Assembly: GCA_964558395.1 (NCBI GenBank)
Contig: CAZLDS010000003.1
Span: forward strand, 1 to 64,000
DNA from: CSP1-5 sp964558395
GTDB lineage: Bacteria > Methylomirabilota > Methylomirabilia > Methylomirabilales > CSP1-5
Length of the DNA stretch: 64,000 nt
Reading direction: 5' to 3'
This document shows, in pieces, positions 50,143 through 58,837 of this stretch. How positions within the stretch are numbered: the stretch's first letter is position 1; each line of letters opens with the position of its first letter. Under the pieces are notes generated by a model. That model made no database searches. It had not been told where the DNA came from and was given only the letters and a program-made list of their open reading frames with translations. The translations under genes and the position numbers were made by a program.

Positions 50143-50162
50143 TTCCCCGTGAACCCCATTGA
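50123..50162. repeat. Exact 20-bp tandem duplication at the cyclase/pgpA junction
   Basis: Two identical 20-base units (TTCCCCGTGAACC and onward) at 50123-50142 and 50143-50162. The first holds the diguanylate cyclase stop codon; the second holds an in-frame GTG that could start pgpA. Confidence 0.9.
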
Positions 50163-50193
50163 CAGACCGCGCCGCAGCATCTACGCTCACGAG

Positions 50194-50649
50194 ATGAAAC
50201 ACCCTTTTTCAGACAGGCTTGTCGTGGCGATGGCGACTGCCGCCTACCTGGGCTACCTGCCTCCGGCCCCCGGTACCCTCGGAAGCGTTCTTGGGCTCCT
50301 TCTCCTGTGGCCCTTGGGCGCCGGCACGGCCCAAGTCCTGGTGACGCTTTGCCTCATTGGCGTAGGGATCGCGGTCGCCGACCGGGCGGCGAAGATCCTG
50401 GAGGAGCAAGACCCTTCCGCCATCATTATTGATGAAATCGCCGGGATCGCGGTAGCGACGATGCTCCTGCCGCCTCACGTTCTGGAGCGGGGGATGGCGT
50501 TTGTCCTCTTTCGGCTTTTCGATGTGCTCAAGCCCTTCCCCGCGCGGCATGCCGAGCGTCTCTCCGGAGGGTGGGGGATCGTTGCCGATGATCTGATCGC
50601 CGGGCTGTACGCCAACGTGTTGGTCCAGGTGTGGCTCCTCATCTCATGA
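50194..50649 (+). CDS. pgpA: Phosphatidylglycerophosphatase A
   Basis: Inner-membrane phosphatase making phosphatidylglycerol. LGYLPPAPGTLGSVLG, IDEIAGIAVATMLLP, FDVLKPFPARHAE and GGWGIVADDLIAGLYAN are the conserved segments. ATG 50194 gives 151 aa; an upstream GTG at 50149 lies in the second copy of a 20-bp duplication and would add 15 residues. ATGA overlap with cinA. Confidence 0.93.
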   Translation: MKHPFSDRLVVAMATAAYLGYLPPAPGTLGSVLGLLLLWPLGAGTAQVLVTLCLIGVGIAVADRAAKILEEQDPSAIIIDEIAGIAVATMLLPPHVLERGMAFVLFRLFDVLKPFPARHAERLSGGWGIVADDLIAGLYANVLVQVWLLIS

Positions 50650-51905
50650 ACGCACAGAATGCCGAGATCGTCAGTGTCGGAACGGAGCTCCTCCAGGGAG
50701 GGCTGGTCGATAGGAATAGTGTGTTCCTCACTCAGAGGCTCCACGAGATCGGGATTGAAGTTTCGTACCGGACAACGGTCGGGGATGACCGGGGGCAGAT
50801 CCGTGACGTCCTTCGACAGGCCCTAAGCCGGGCCACCGTCGTGGTGGTCACCGGTGGGCTGGGTCCTACCGCCGATGATCTCACACGGGATGCGTTGGGG
50901 GATGTCAGCGGGAGGCCCCTGGTGCTGCACGGTGAGACCCTGAGGATGATCGAAGACCGATTCGCCGAGCGCGGGGTTCCCATACCGGAACTCGTCAAGC
51001 GTCAGGCCTGGGTCCCGGAGGGTTTTGTCGTGATGCGAAATCGTCACGGAACGGCGCCAGGCTTGCTTTGGGAGAGGGGCGAGGGTTTCCTCGTCGCCCT
51101 CCCCGGCCCGCCCCGGGAGATGCAACCGCTTTTTACCGAGCAGGTCCTGCCGGTCCTGCTGAAGGGAGCCAGGAGCAAGCGGCGGATCCGGAGCCGGACC
51201 ATGAGAGTCTGTGGACTCCGCGAGGCGCAGGTGGAGGAGCAGATCAGTGATCTGCTCCACGGCGACTATCCCCCTGTCAGCATCCTGGCGAGGGCGGGAG
51301 AGGTCCACGTCCGGATCACGATTGCGGGAACGGAGGAGGAGGTAGAGTCCCAGCTGGAGTTGTGGGAGGCAAAGCTGCGGGACCGTTTGGGAGATCGGGT
51401 CTTCGGCGTTGATGAAGAGCGCCTGGAGGAGGCGGTGGGACGCCTGCTCCGCATGCAGGGAAAGACCGTGGCTGTCGCCGAGTCCTGCACGGGCGGTCTG
51501 GTGGCTCATCGGATCACGAACATTCCCGGGAGCTCGGACTATTTCGAACGGGGGGTTGTGTCGTACAGCAATCGGGCCAAGGTGGAACTGCTGGGCGTTC
51601 CCGTCTCCCTGATCGAACAGCATGGCGCGGTGAGTCCGGAGGTGGCCGTGGCGATGGCGACGGGGGTTCGGCATCTCGCGGGAACGGATCTCGGCATTGG
51701 GCTCACCGGGATCGCCGGTCCCGGGGGGGGGACCGAGGCCAAGCCGGTCGGGCTCACCTACATTGCTCTGGCCGACGCGCATGGGGGGGAGTGGTGTGAG
51801 TATCGATTTCAGTTCGATCGGGAGGAGAACAAGGTGTGGGCCACGCAGACGGCCCTGGAGATGCTGCGCCAGTACCTCCTCAAGACGAGCGCTGGGGCTT
51901 CGTGA
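50646..51905 (+). CDS. cinA: CinA family protein (nicotinamide-nucleotide amidase)
   Basis: The N-terminal MoaB-like domain has VSVGTELLQGGLVDRNS and VVTGGLGPTADDLTRD. The C-terminal amidase domain has VAVAESCTGGLVAHRIT, SYSNRAKVELLGV and GLTGIAGPGGGTE. The C-terminal domain recycles NMN to nicotinate mononucleotide. 419 aa. pgpA-cinA-thpR is a common order in several phyla. Confidence 0.93.
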   Translation: MNAQNAEIVSVGTELLQGGLVDRNSVFLTQRLHEIGIEVSYRTTVGDDRGQIRDVLRQALSRATVVVVTGGLGPTADDLTRDALGDVSGRPLVLHGETLRMIEDRFAERGVPIPELVKRQAWVPEGFVVMRNRHGTAPGLLWERGEGFLVALPGPPREMQPLFTEQVLPVLLKGARSKRRIRSRTMRVCGLREAQVEEQISDLLHGDYPPVSILARAGEVHVRITIAGTEEEVESQLELWEAKLRDRLGDRVFGVDEERLEEAVGRLLRMQGKTVAVAESCTGGLVAHRITNIPGSSDYFERGVVSYSNRAKVELLGVPVSLIEQHGAVSPEVAVAMATGVRHLAGTDLGIGLTGIAGPGGGTEAKPVGLTYIALADAHGGEWCEYRFQFDREENKVWATQTALEMLRQYLLKTSAGAS

Positions 51906-51935
51906 GGTTTGACCGTCGGTTCACACGTACGGCGC

Positions 51936-52502
51936 ATGAGGCTGTTTATTGCCATCAATGTGGATCCTTCCCTGAGGCCTCCCCTGATTGAGATCCAGGG
52001 AACGCTCAAGGCGACTCGGGCACCGGTCAGCTGGGTCAAGCCGGAGAACCTTCACTTCACTCTGAAGTTCCTGGGGGAAATATCCGAGGCTCACCTGCCG
52101 GCCGTTCGTGAGGCCTTGCGCGGCTCCCTGGCCGGGATGCAGTCCTTTCTGGTGTCATTGGCGGGCGTGGGGACCTTCCCCCCGAAGGGGAGGCCGCGAG
52201 TCGTCTGGGTTGGGGTAGAGCGGGGTGCCGATGAGATGACAGCGCTCCGGGAGCGGATCGACACAAGCCTCCTGCCGCTCGGGTTTCCGCGCGAGCAGCG
52301 GCCTTTTCAGCCGCATCTGACCCTGGGCCGGGTCAAGAGTGGCGGGCGACTCGATCCGCTGCTCGATGGTCTCCACAGTGCCGCGGTTGGTCAGGTGGGA
52401 CAGATGCAGGTGGCATGCGTCGACCTAATGCAGAGCCAGCTCCACCCCGCGGGGGCGATCTACACCTCTGTGGAAGCGGTTCCGTTGGAAGAGGGGACGT
52501 AA
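51936..52502 (+). CDS. thpR: RNA 2',3'-cyclic phosphodiesterase (ThpR/LigT)
   Basis: 2H phosphoesterase with the two His-x-Thr motifs: LHFTLKFLGE near residue 47 and QPHLTLGRV near 129. MRLFIAINVDPSLRPPL is the usual start (ATG 51936, 188 aa); nine more residues are open upstream. Acts on RNA with cyclic phosphate ends in vitro; physiological role unsettled. Stop overlaps the next gene's ATG by one base. Confidence 0.92.
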   Translation: MRLFIAINVDPSLRPPLIEIQGTLKATRAPVSWVKPENLHFTLKFLGEISEAHLPAVREALRGSLAGMQSFLVSLAGVGTFPPKGRPRVVWVGVERGADEMTALRERIDTSLLPLGFPREQRPFQPHLTLGRVKSGGRLDPLLDGLHSAAVGQVGQMQVACVDLMQSQLHPAGAIYTSVEAVPLEEGT

Positions 52503-53839
52503 TGGTCGGCCGGAAGGGGACCGCCCAGTTGCGGAAAGCGGCCGGGGAGATCTTCCAGGCGGCATTGGAAGCGGCGAATCCCCGCGCTTCGATCCACCGC
52601 CATCTGCGCCGTGATGGAGAGAACCTCCTGGTGAATGGAGGCGTGTACGATCTCGGCCAGGGCAAAATCTATGTGGTGGGTGCCGGGAAGGCCGCGGCGG
52701 CGATGGCAGGCGCCGTGGAAGAGCTCCTCGGGGATCGCGTGAGCGACGGCGTGGTTGTGGTGAAGGACGGCCACGGCGTTCCTTTACGGCGCATTCGCAC
52801 CCACGAGGCGAGTCATCCGCTCCCCGATGCGCGAGGGGTTGAAGGGACCGCGGCAATTCTCGCCCTGCTTGCCCAGACTCGCCCGGAGGATCTGGTGATA
52901 GTCCTGATCTCCGGCGGGGGTTCGGCCCTGGTGCCGGCTCCCGTCGCAGGCATAGCGCTCCGCGAGAAGCAAACCGTTACGCGCGAGCTTCTCGCCTCCG
53001 GGGCCACCATTGAAGAAATCAATGCGGTCAGGAAACACTGCTCCCGACTCAAGGGGGGGCAGATGGCACGGGCAGTCCAGCCGGCTTCGTGCCTCACGTT
53101 GGTGCTCTCGGATGTCATCGACGACCCGTTGGATGTCATCGCCTCCGGTCCCACAGTCCCGGACCCGACCACGTACGAGGATGCCTTGCGGGTCCTTTCT
53201 CGCTACGCGCTGCATGATCGAATGCCCGCGAGCATTGGGCGGCATCTGGAAAAAGGGGCGCGGGGAGAAGTATCGGAAACCCCGAAAACCGGCGATCCCT
53301 GCTTCGAAAAATCGCGGCATGTCATCGTGGGGAATAACCTGGAGTCCCTCCTGGCGGCCCGAGATCGGGCGGCACGGCTGGGATTTCATACCCTGCTCCT
53401 GACCAGAGGCCTGCGCGGAGAGAGTCGGGAGGTAGCCAGGGTATTAGCCGCCTTTCTTCTGGAGACCCGGCGGTCCGGCCACCCCATTCCGCCCCCGGCC
53501 TGCCTGCTCCTGGGGGGAGAGACCACCGTCACGATCCGTGGGAAAGGCAAGGGGGGGCGAAGTCAAGAACTGGCACTGGCCGTGGCGATCGACATCGCCG
53601 GCGCAGAGGGTTGCGTCATTTTCAGTGCCGGAACCGATGGAAGCGATGGGCCTACCGACGCGGCCGGGGCGGTGGCGGACGGTGAGACCTACCCTCGGGC
53701 CAAAGCGGCGGGGTCGGATCCACTCCGCGCCTTGGAGGACAACGATGCGTATCACTTTTTTCAAAATCTGGGAGACCTGATCCAGACCGGTCCCACCCTG
53801 ACGAACGTGATGGATGTCACCCTACTCCTTGTGGGCTAG
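52502..53839 (+). CDS. Glycerate 2-kinase, DUF4147/MOFRL type
   Basis: Phosphorylates D-glycerate to 2-phosphoglycerate. The N-terminal domain has KIYVVGAGKAAAAMAGAVE, HEASHPLPDARG, LISGGGSALVPAP and RKHCSRLKGGQMAR. The MOFRL domain at the end has LLLGGETTVTIRGKGKGGRSQE and SAGTDGSDGPTDAAGA. 445 aa from the ATG that overlaps the thpR stop. Its stop lies in the first unit of a 23-bp repeat. Confidence 0.9.
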   Translation: MVGRKGTAQLRKAAGEIFQAALEAANPRASIHRHLRRDGENLLVNGGVYDLGQGKIYVVGAGKAAAAMAGAVEELLGDRVSDGVVVVKDGHGVPLRRIRTHEASHPLPDARGVEGTAAILALLAQTRPEDLVIVLISGGGSALVPAPVAGIALREKQTVTRELLASGATIEEINAVRKHCSRLKGGQMARAVQPASCLTLVLSDVIDDPLDVIASGPTVPDPTTYEDALRVLSRYALHDRMPASIGRHLEKGARGEVSETPKTGDPCFEKSRHVIVGNNLESLLAARDRAARLGFHTLLLTRGLRGESREVARVLAAFLLETRRSGHPIPPPACLLLGGETTVTIRGKGKGGRSQELALAVAIDIAGAEGCVIFSAGTDGSDGPTDAAGAVADGETYPRAKAAGSDPLRALEDNDAYHFFQNLGDLIQTGPTLTNVMDVTLLLVG

Positions 53840-53881
53840 TCCTGAGTAGATCGAAGAACTAGTCCTGAGCACATCGGAGGG
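53836..53881. repeat. 23-bp tandem repeat at the end of the glycerate kinase gene
   Basis: Two 23-base units starting CTAGTCCTGAG (53836 and 53859) differ at a few positions; a third partial unit starts TTAGTGC at 53882. The first contains the kinase stop codon. The wording CTGAG..TCGAAG resembles a short motif repeated in many genomes. Confidence 0.7.
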
Positions 53882-53980
53882 TTAGTGCTTCGATTGGCAC
53901 ATACAATTACGTATTCCTGTGAATCACATCAGAGATATTGTTTACGTAGCACAAGTGTCTTGTTTCGAAGAAAACGCTTG

Positions 53981-54009
53981 TTGACAGGAACCATAACATT
54001 GCATAAGAT
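53981..54009 (+). promoter_or_regulatory. Promoter of the ffh-rpsP-trmD operon
   Basis: TTGACA (53981-53986), 17-bp spacer, TAAGAT (54004-54009) in an AT-rich stretch. Predicted start about 18 bases before the ffh ATG. Confidence 0.75.
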
Positions 54010-54033
54010 AATGGTTCATCGCTAACGCGCGCT

Positions 54034-55359
54034 ATGTTTCATCGATTATCCGATCGGCTTCAAGCGATTTTTAAGAAGCTCCGCGGCCACGGGACGCTGA
54101 CCGAAGAGCAGATTACCTCGGCCCTCCGGGAGGTCCGGTTGGCGCTGCTCGAGGCGGATGTCCACTATGGCGTGGTCAGGGACTTTCTGGACCGGGTGCG
54201 CGAGCGGGCTGTCGGGCGTGAGGTTCTGCAGTCTCTCACGCCGGGACAGCAAGTAGTCAAGATCGTTTTTGAAGAACTCACCCTGCTCTTGGGTGGAACG
54301 GGAACCGGCTTGGCCTCGGGTGGCCGCACCCCTTCGGTGATCCTGCTGGTGGGGCTTCAGGGATCTGGGAAGACCACCACGACCGCAAAGCTGGCCACGT
54401 TGCTCAAGCGACAGGGCCGGATGCCTCTCATGGTGGCGGCGGATACGCGTCGTCCCGCCGCGGCAGAACAGCTTCGTATTCTGGGGGTGAAAGCCGGGAT
54501 CGAGGTCTTCACCGATCCCAGGGCATCGGCGTTGCGCGTATCCCAAGAGGCGCTGGAGTACGCCGGGGCCAAGGGTTTTGAGCCGGTGCTCGTGGACACC
54601 GGGGGGAGGCTCCATATCGATGATGACCTCATGGCAGAGCTCGGGGCCGTCAAGGATGCAGTCCGTCCTCTGGAGACCCTGCTCGTCCTCGACGCCATGA
54701 TCGGTCAGGATGTGCTCGGAGTGGCCACCGCCTTTCACAGCGCGCTGGACTTGAGCGGCTTCATTTTGACAAAACTGGAGGGGGATGCCCGAGGAGGGGC
54801 AGCCCTCTCTGTTCGGGCGGTGACAGGACGTCCCATCAAGTTTATCGGCCTCGGAGAAGGGCTGGACGCGCTCGAGCCGTTTCATCCAGAGCGGATGGCC
54901 TCTCGCATTCTCGGGATGGGCGATGTCCTTTCATTGGTGGAGCGGGCGGAAGCCGCGGTGGACAGGGCGAGAGCCGAGGAGATGGCTCGGAGGATCCACC
55001 GGAACGCGTACACACTGGAGGACTTTCGAGAACAGCTTACCCAGGTCCGACAGATGGGGTCGATTGAGGAACTCATGGGGATGATTCCCGGTCTCCCAGC
55101 AGGGAGCGGCAACCCACAGGTGGACGCAAAAGCCCTCACGCGGACGGAGGCCATTCTGAGTTCCATGACCAAGGAAGAGCGACGGAACCCAGGGATCTTG
55201 AACGGGAGCCGGCGTCAACGGATCGCCAAAGGTTCCGGGACCTCTGTTGCCGCCGTCAACCAGCTGTTGCGACAGTTTCAGCAAACGCAGCGAGTCATGC
55301 GACAGATGCTCCTGGCAGCGAAGAAAAACCGAACGCGAAGCATCTTTCCTCTGGGGTAA
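54034..55359 (+). CDS. ffh: Signal recognition particle protein Ffh
   Basis: GTPase that binds signal sequences and 4.5S RNA. N domain, then G domain with P-loop GLQGSGKTTT (from 107), DTRRPAAAEQLRIL, VDTGGRLHIDDDLM and TKLEGDARGGAALS, and a methionine-containing M domain with FREQLTQVRQMGSIEELMGM. 441 aa. No Shine-Dalgarno is evident in the very short leader. First gene of a conserved SRP/ribosome operon. Confidence 0.95.
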   Translation: MFHRLSDRLQAIFKKLRGHGTLTEEQITSALREVRLALLEADVHYGVVRDFLDRVRERAVGREVLQSLTPGQQVVKIVFEELTLLLGGTGTGLASGGRTPSVILLVGLQGSGKTTTTAKLATLLKRQGRMPLMVAADTRRPAAAEQLRILGVKAGIEVFTDPRASALRVSQEALEYAGAKGFEPVLVDTGGRLHIDDDLMAELGAVKDAVRPLETLLVLDAMIGQDVLGVATAFHSALDLSGFILTKLEGDARGGAALSVRAVTGRPIKFIGLGEGLDALEPFHPERMASRILGMGDVLSLVERAEAAVDRARAEEMARRIHRNAYTLEDFREQLTQVRQMGSIEELMGMIPGLPAGSGNPQVDAKALTRTEAILSSMTKEERRNPGILNGSRRQRIAKGSGTSVAAVNQLLRQFQQTQRVMRQMLLAAKKNRTRSIFPLG

Positions 55360-55392
55360 TATGCGGGTGTATGTGGAATGGGAGGTGATTCA

Positions 55393-55674
55393 ATGGCCGT
55401 ACGGCTTAGGCTAAAGCGCATCGGCGCAAAGAAGATGCCCGTGTACCGGGTGGTCGTGATGGATGCCCGATCTCCCCGGGACGGCCGCATCATCGAAAGC
55501 ATCGGGGTCTACAATCCCCTCCAAGAGCCAGCAGCGTTGACCGTTGATGAGGAGAAGGCCCTCTCCTGGCTTCAAAAGGGCGCGCGGCCGACGGCGACCG
55601 TACGCGAGCTTCTCTCGACTGCGGGGGTCTTGGAGCGTTTTGCTGACCTGAGAAGGTCTGGGAAAACTGCGTGA
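55393..55674 (+). CDS. rpsP: Ribosomal protein bS16
   Basis: AVRLRLKRIGAKKMPVYRVV and SPRDGRIIESIGVYNPL are diagnostic. ATG 55393 is preceded by GGAGGTGATT, an almost complete anti-16S match, giving 93 aa; an in-frame GTG 15 bases upstream was rejected because it overlaps that site. Confidence 0.96.
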   Translation: MAVRLRLKRIGAKKMPVYRVVVMDARSPRDGRIIESIGVYNPLQEPAALTVDEEKALSWLQKGARPTATVRELLSTAGVLERFADLRRSGKTA

Positions 55675-55747
55675 TCGTCAGTGGCTTGTCGATCGGAATC
55701 CCTGAGGGGTTTCTGCCGAGAACCGCGACGGCATTGGGGAGGCAGAG

Positions 55748-55981
55748 GTGTTGAAGGAACTTGTGGAGTACATTGCGAAGGCCTTAGTGGACAACCCCGA
55801 TGCGGTGGTCGTTGAAGCGATCGAGGACGAGAAAACGATGATGTTACGGCTCAAGGTAGCCCAGTCGGATTTGGGCCGGGTGATCGGGAAGCAGGGGCGG
55901 ACAGCCCGAGCGATGCGTACCCTGCTCCACGCTACAGCAGCGAAATCTCGGCGGCGGGCGGTCTTGGAAATCGTTGAGTAG
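55748..55981 (+). CDS. khpA: KH-domain RNA-binding protein (KhpA/YlqC)
   Basis: Single KH domain of 77 aa with the RNA-binding GxxG loop in VIGKQGRTARAMRTLL. In Gram-positive bacteria KhpA pairs with KhpB in RNA regulation. Its place between rpsP and rimM is conserved widely. GTG start. Confidence 0.92.
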   Translation: MLKELVEYIAKALVDNPDAVVVEAIEDEKTMMLRLKVAQSDLGRVIGKQGRTARAMRTLLHATAAKSRRRAVLEIVE

Positions 55982-55987
55982 GGGCCG

Positions 55988-56512
55988 GTGGCGTCTCAGA
56001 GGTTATTGGTCCTGGGACGGGTCCTGGGGGCTTGGGGTCTTCGGGGGGCCGTGAAGGTACAATCCTTTGCTGATCCCCCTACGCTTGTCCCCCCGGGGAG
56101 ATCGGTGGTCCTTCGGGGACGTCGAGGGGAATCAGAATTACGCGTCGGGACGATTCGACCTTTACGGCATCTGTTTGTGGCGACCTTTCAGGGTATTGAC
56201 AATCGGGAGGCGGCTGAAGCGGTGCGGGGCTACGATATCTGTGTTCCGCGGGGGTCGGCCCCGCCGCTACCGGAGGCGTCGTATTATCAATACGACATCC
56301 TTGGCCTCGCCGTGGAGGCGGAGACAGGCGAGGAGTTCGGCGAGATCGTGGACATCTGGCCCTCGCGTGCTCACGACTTGTATGTCGTCCGGAGGGGGGC
56401 TGAGGAGTGGCTCCTTCCCGCCGTTCAGGCCTTTATTCTCCGGGTCGACCTGGCACGGCGGGTGATGGTCGTGCGTCCGATAGAAGGGTTGGTCGACGCT
56501 GAGACGGTATGA
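55988..56512 (+). CDS. rimM: Ribosome maturation factor RimM
   Basis: 30S assembly factor acting near bS16/uS19. The N-terminal domain has LGRVLGAWGLRGAVKVQSFAD; the PRC-barrel domain has YYQYDILGLAVEAETGEEFG and WLLPAVQAFILRVDLARR. 174 aa, GTG start 6 bases after khpA. Its 3' end overlaps the proposed start of trmD. Confidence 0.94.
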   Translation: MASQRLLVLGRVLGAWGLRGAVKVQSFADPPTLVPPGRSVVLRGRRGESELRVGTIRPLRHLFVATFQGIDNREAAEAVRGYDICVPRGSAPPLPEASYYQYDILGLAVEAETGEEFGEIVDIWPSRAHDLYVVRRGAEEWLLPAVQAFILRVDLARRVMVVRPIEGLVDAETV

Positions 56513-57257
56513 CATCGTTACCCTCTTTCGAGGGATGTTCTCCGGGCCCCTACATGAGAGCATTCTGAAGCGCGCCCAGGAGAAGGGACTAGTGGAGATT
56601 CGGGTGCACGATCTGAGAGAGTGGACCCACGACCGACATCGAGTGGTGGATGACGTCCCCTATGGCGGCGAGCCGGGGATGGTGCTCAAGCCGGAGCCAT
56701 TCTTTGAAGCCGTGGACGCGCTACGGAGGCCAGAGAGCGAGGTGCTTCTTCTTACCCCCCAAGGGGAGCGATTCGATCACGCCATGGCGTGTCGCCTGGT
56801 GGACGCACGACATCTCGTCTTCCTCTGCGGCCGATACGAGGGCTTCGATGAGCGGGTTCGAACATTGGCGGACCGCGAGATCTCCATTGGCGACTACGTC
56901 TTGAGCGGCGGGGAGCTGCCGGCCCTCGTCGTGATTGATGCCCTCGTGCGACTGATCCGCGGGGCGCTGGGAGGTACGAATTCGGCGACGCAAGATTCTT
57001 TTGTGGGCCGTGTGCTTGATCATCCCCAGTATACTCGGCCTCCCGTGTATCTTGGGATGCAGGTTCCGGAGGTCCTGCTCTCGGGGGATCACGAGCGCAT
57101 TCGCCGCTGGCGCCGAAAAGAAGCGTTGCGCCGTACGCTCCTCCGTCGACCGGACCTGTTGCAGCACGCGGGACTGACCGCCGAGGATCAATCGCTGCTT
57201 TCTGAGATCCGAGCAGAAGATGAAGGTGTGAGGGACCAACACACGGAGAAGCTATGA
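56499..57257 (+). CDS. trmD: tRNA (guanine-37-N1)-methyltransferase TrmD, probable CTG start
   Basis: SPOUT knot methyltransferase that methylates G37 next to the anticodon. LCGRYEGFDERV, ISIGDYVLSGGELPALVVIDA, and LDHPQYTRPPVY are diagnostic. The family N-terminus, YDIVTLFRGMFSGPLHESIL here, is encoded from 56508, but the only possible start between the upstream in-frame TAG (56481) and that segment is CTG at 56499, preceded by AGAAGGG about ten bases away. Using it gives 252 aa (normal). The first ATG in frame (56535) would remove the first beta strand. An undetected indel is the alternative. Confidence 0.9.
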   Translation: MRRYDIVTLFRGMFSGPLHESILKRAQEKGLVEIRVHDLREWTHDRHRVVDDVPYGGEPGMVLKPEPFFEAVDALRRPESEVLLLTPQGERFDHAMACRLVDARHLVFLCGRYEGFDERVRTLADREISIGDYVLSGGELPALVVIDALVRLIRGALGGTNSATQDSFVGRVLDHPQYTRPPVYLGMQVPEVLLSGDHERIRRWRRKEALRRTLLRRPDLLQHAGLTAEDQSLLSEIRAEDEGVRDQHTEKL

Positions 57258-57610
57258 ATATCGACAGCCATTTGAAGTCTGTAGAAGCCCCCCACCTCCG
57301 GACCGATCTGACCCCTTTTGGGCCTGGCGACACCGTCCGAGTCTATGTCAAGGTCCGGGAGGGGGAGAAGGAACGGATCCAGGCCTTTGAGGGAGTGGTC
57401 CTCCGACGGCGGAAGGCGGGCACCGGGTCCACCTTTACTGTTCGCAAAGTCAGCTACGGTGTTGGGGTGGAACGTACCTTCCCCCTCCACTCCCCCTTGA
57501 TCGAGCGGATCGAGCGCCAACGGGTTGGCCGCGTGCGGCGGGCCAAGCTCTATTTTCTGCGAGAGCGACGGGGGAAGGCCGCGCGCATTCGGGAGAAGCG
57601 GAGCACGTGA
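57254..57610 (+). CDS. rplS: Ribosomal protein bL19
   Basis: Subunit-interface protein. FGPGDTVRVYVKVREGEKER and GVGVERTFPLHSPLIERIE are typical; basic tail AKLYFLRERRGKAARIREK. 118 aa. ATG overlaps the trmD stop by 4 bp. The 190 bases to rnhB contain no gene I can support. Confidence 0.97.
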   Translation: MNIDSHLKSVEAPHLRTDLTPFGPGDTVRVYVKVREGEKERIQAFEGVVLRRRKAGTGSTFTVRKVSYGVGVERTFPLHSPLIERIERQRVGRVRRAKLYFLRERRGKAARIREKRST

Positions 57611-57803
57611 CTCAGGCCTGGCGGTTTTGCGTTTGCACGGGTTCCCTTCCGATGACAATGCCCGGGCGATCTCTCCCTTTCGGGCCCGAAGCACTTTCCC
57701 TGTGTATTGGCATAATGAGGCACGCAGCCGGTCGGCCGATGACGGTGGGCGTCTCGGCCGTCAGAACGGGAGTCCGGCCTGGAACCGGTGGAGACGTGCA
57801 GGG

Positions 57804-58424
57804 ATGAGGGGAATCGAACAGGCGATCCGCCGAAAAGGATTTCAACGGCTGGCGGGGGTGGATGAGGCTGGGCGAGGGGCGCTCGCAGGGCCGGTGGTGG
57901 CGGCGGCGGTCATGTTCACTGATGGCCAGCCAATCGTCGGGGTCAACGATTCAAAGCGGCTGAGCCAGCAGCGGCGCGAGGTGTTGTACCGACGGATTCG
58001 GGAAGATGCATTAGCGGTCGGAGTGGGGGTGGTGAACGTCCCGACCATTGAGGCGCGGAATATCCTCCGAGCCACCCTCTTGGCCATGGCGCGGGCCGTC
58101 GTGGACCTGCAGGTGTCACTCGATGGGATCCTCGTGGACGGACTGGCGGTCCCTGACGTTGACATCCCCGTTTTTCCCGTGGCCGGGGGGGATCGTCATT
58201 GTTCTTCCGTCGCTGCTGCCTCCATCGTCGCCAAGGTGACCCGGGATCGGATCATGGCGGACTACCATAAGAGGTATCCGGTCTACGGTTTCGATCAGCA
58301 CAAGGGATATGGGACGGAGGCGCATCTTCAGGCCATCGCCGCACATGGGATAAGTCCCATTCATCGGAGGACTTTCAGTCCCGTCCGGCAGATACGGTTA
58401 CCGCTGGCCCTCGTAGGGAGGTGA
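57804..58424 (+). CDS. rnhB: Ribonuclease HII
   Basis: Removes ribonucleotides from DNA. LAGVDEAGRGALAGPVVAAA carries the catalytic DE pair; SVAAASIVAKVTRDRIM and YGFDQHKGYGTEAH are conserved. ATG 57804 gives 206 aa; the frame is open about 90 codons further upstream, but that sequence is unlike the family. rplS-rnhB-yraN is a conserved order. Overlaps yraN by 4 bp. Confidence 0.95.
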   Translation: MRGIEQAIRRKGFQRLAGVDEAGRGALAGPVVAAAVMFTDGQPIVGVNDSKRLSQQRREVLYRRIREDALAVGVGVVNVPTIEARNILRATLLAMARAVVDLQVSLDGILVDGLAVPDVDIPVFPVAGGDRHCSSVAAASIVAKVTRDRIMADYHKRYPVYGFDQHKGYGTEAHLQAIAAHGISPIHRRTFSPVRQIRLPLALVGR

Positions 58425-58801
58425 GTGTGCCGGACCGGCGAAGGGTAGGGGTCGAAGGGGAGACGGTGGCCCGCCGCTTCCTCGAGAGGCTCGGATTTCG
58501 GATCGTGGAGGGAAACTTCGCGTGTCCACTGGGGGAGATTGATCTCATCGCGCAGGACGGAGAGGTGCTGGTCTTTGTCGAGGTGAAGGCTCGCCGCTCG
58601 ACGCGATTCGGCGCCCCCGCGGAGGCAGTGCATGGGAGAAAGCAACGGCAGATCCTCCGTGTCGCTGAGGCCTATATGCGAGAACGCCGGCTGCGGGTTC
58701 CGTGTCGCGTGGATGTGGTGGCGGTGGAGTTTCCGGCGCAGGGTGCCGAACCGAAGATCGAGCTGATTCGGAACGCAGTACACCAAAGCGGGTTCCCCTA
58801 G
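58421..58801 (+). CDS. yraN: YraN family protein (UPF0102)
   Basis: Restriction-endonuclease-like fold protein of unknown role. GETVARRFLERLGFRIVEGN, GEIDLIAQDGEVLVFVEVKA and later KQRQILRVAEAYM match the family, including the putative nuclease Asp and E-x-K residues. 126 aa; the GTG overlaps the rnhB stop. Confidence 0.93.
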   Translation: MSVPDRRRVGVEGETVARRFLERLGFRIVEGNFACPLGEIDLIAQDGEVLVFVEVKARRSTRFGAPAEAVHGRKQRQILRVAEAYMRERRLRVPCRVDVVAVEFPAQGAEPKIELIRNAVHQSGFP

Positions 58802-58837
58802 AAGCGGCGCTTGAGCCCGGTGGGCGCGGGAGGGATT

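Noticed and set aside
57525..57803. 93-residue N-terminal extension of RNase HII
   Set aside because: It overlaps rplS and is unlike the family; the ATG at 57804 gives the normal length.
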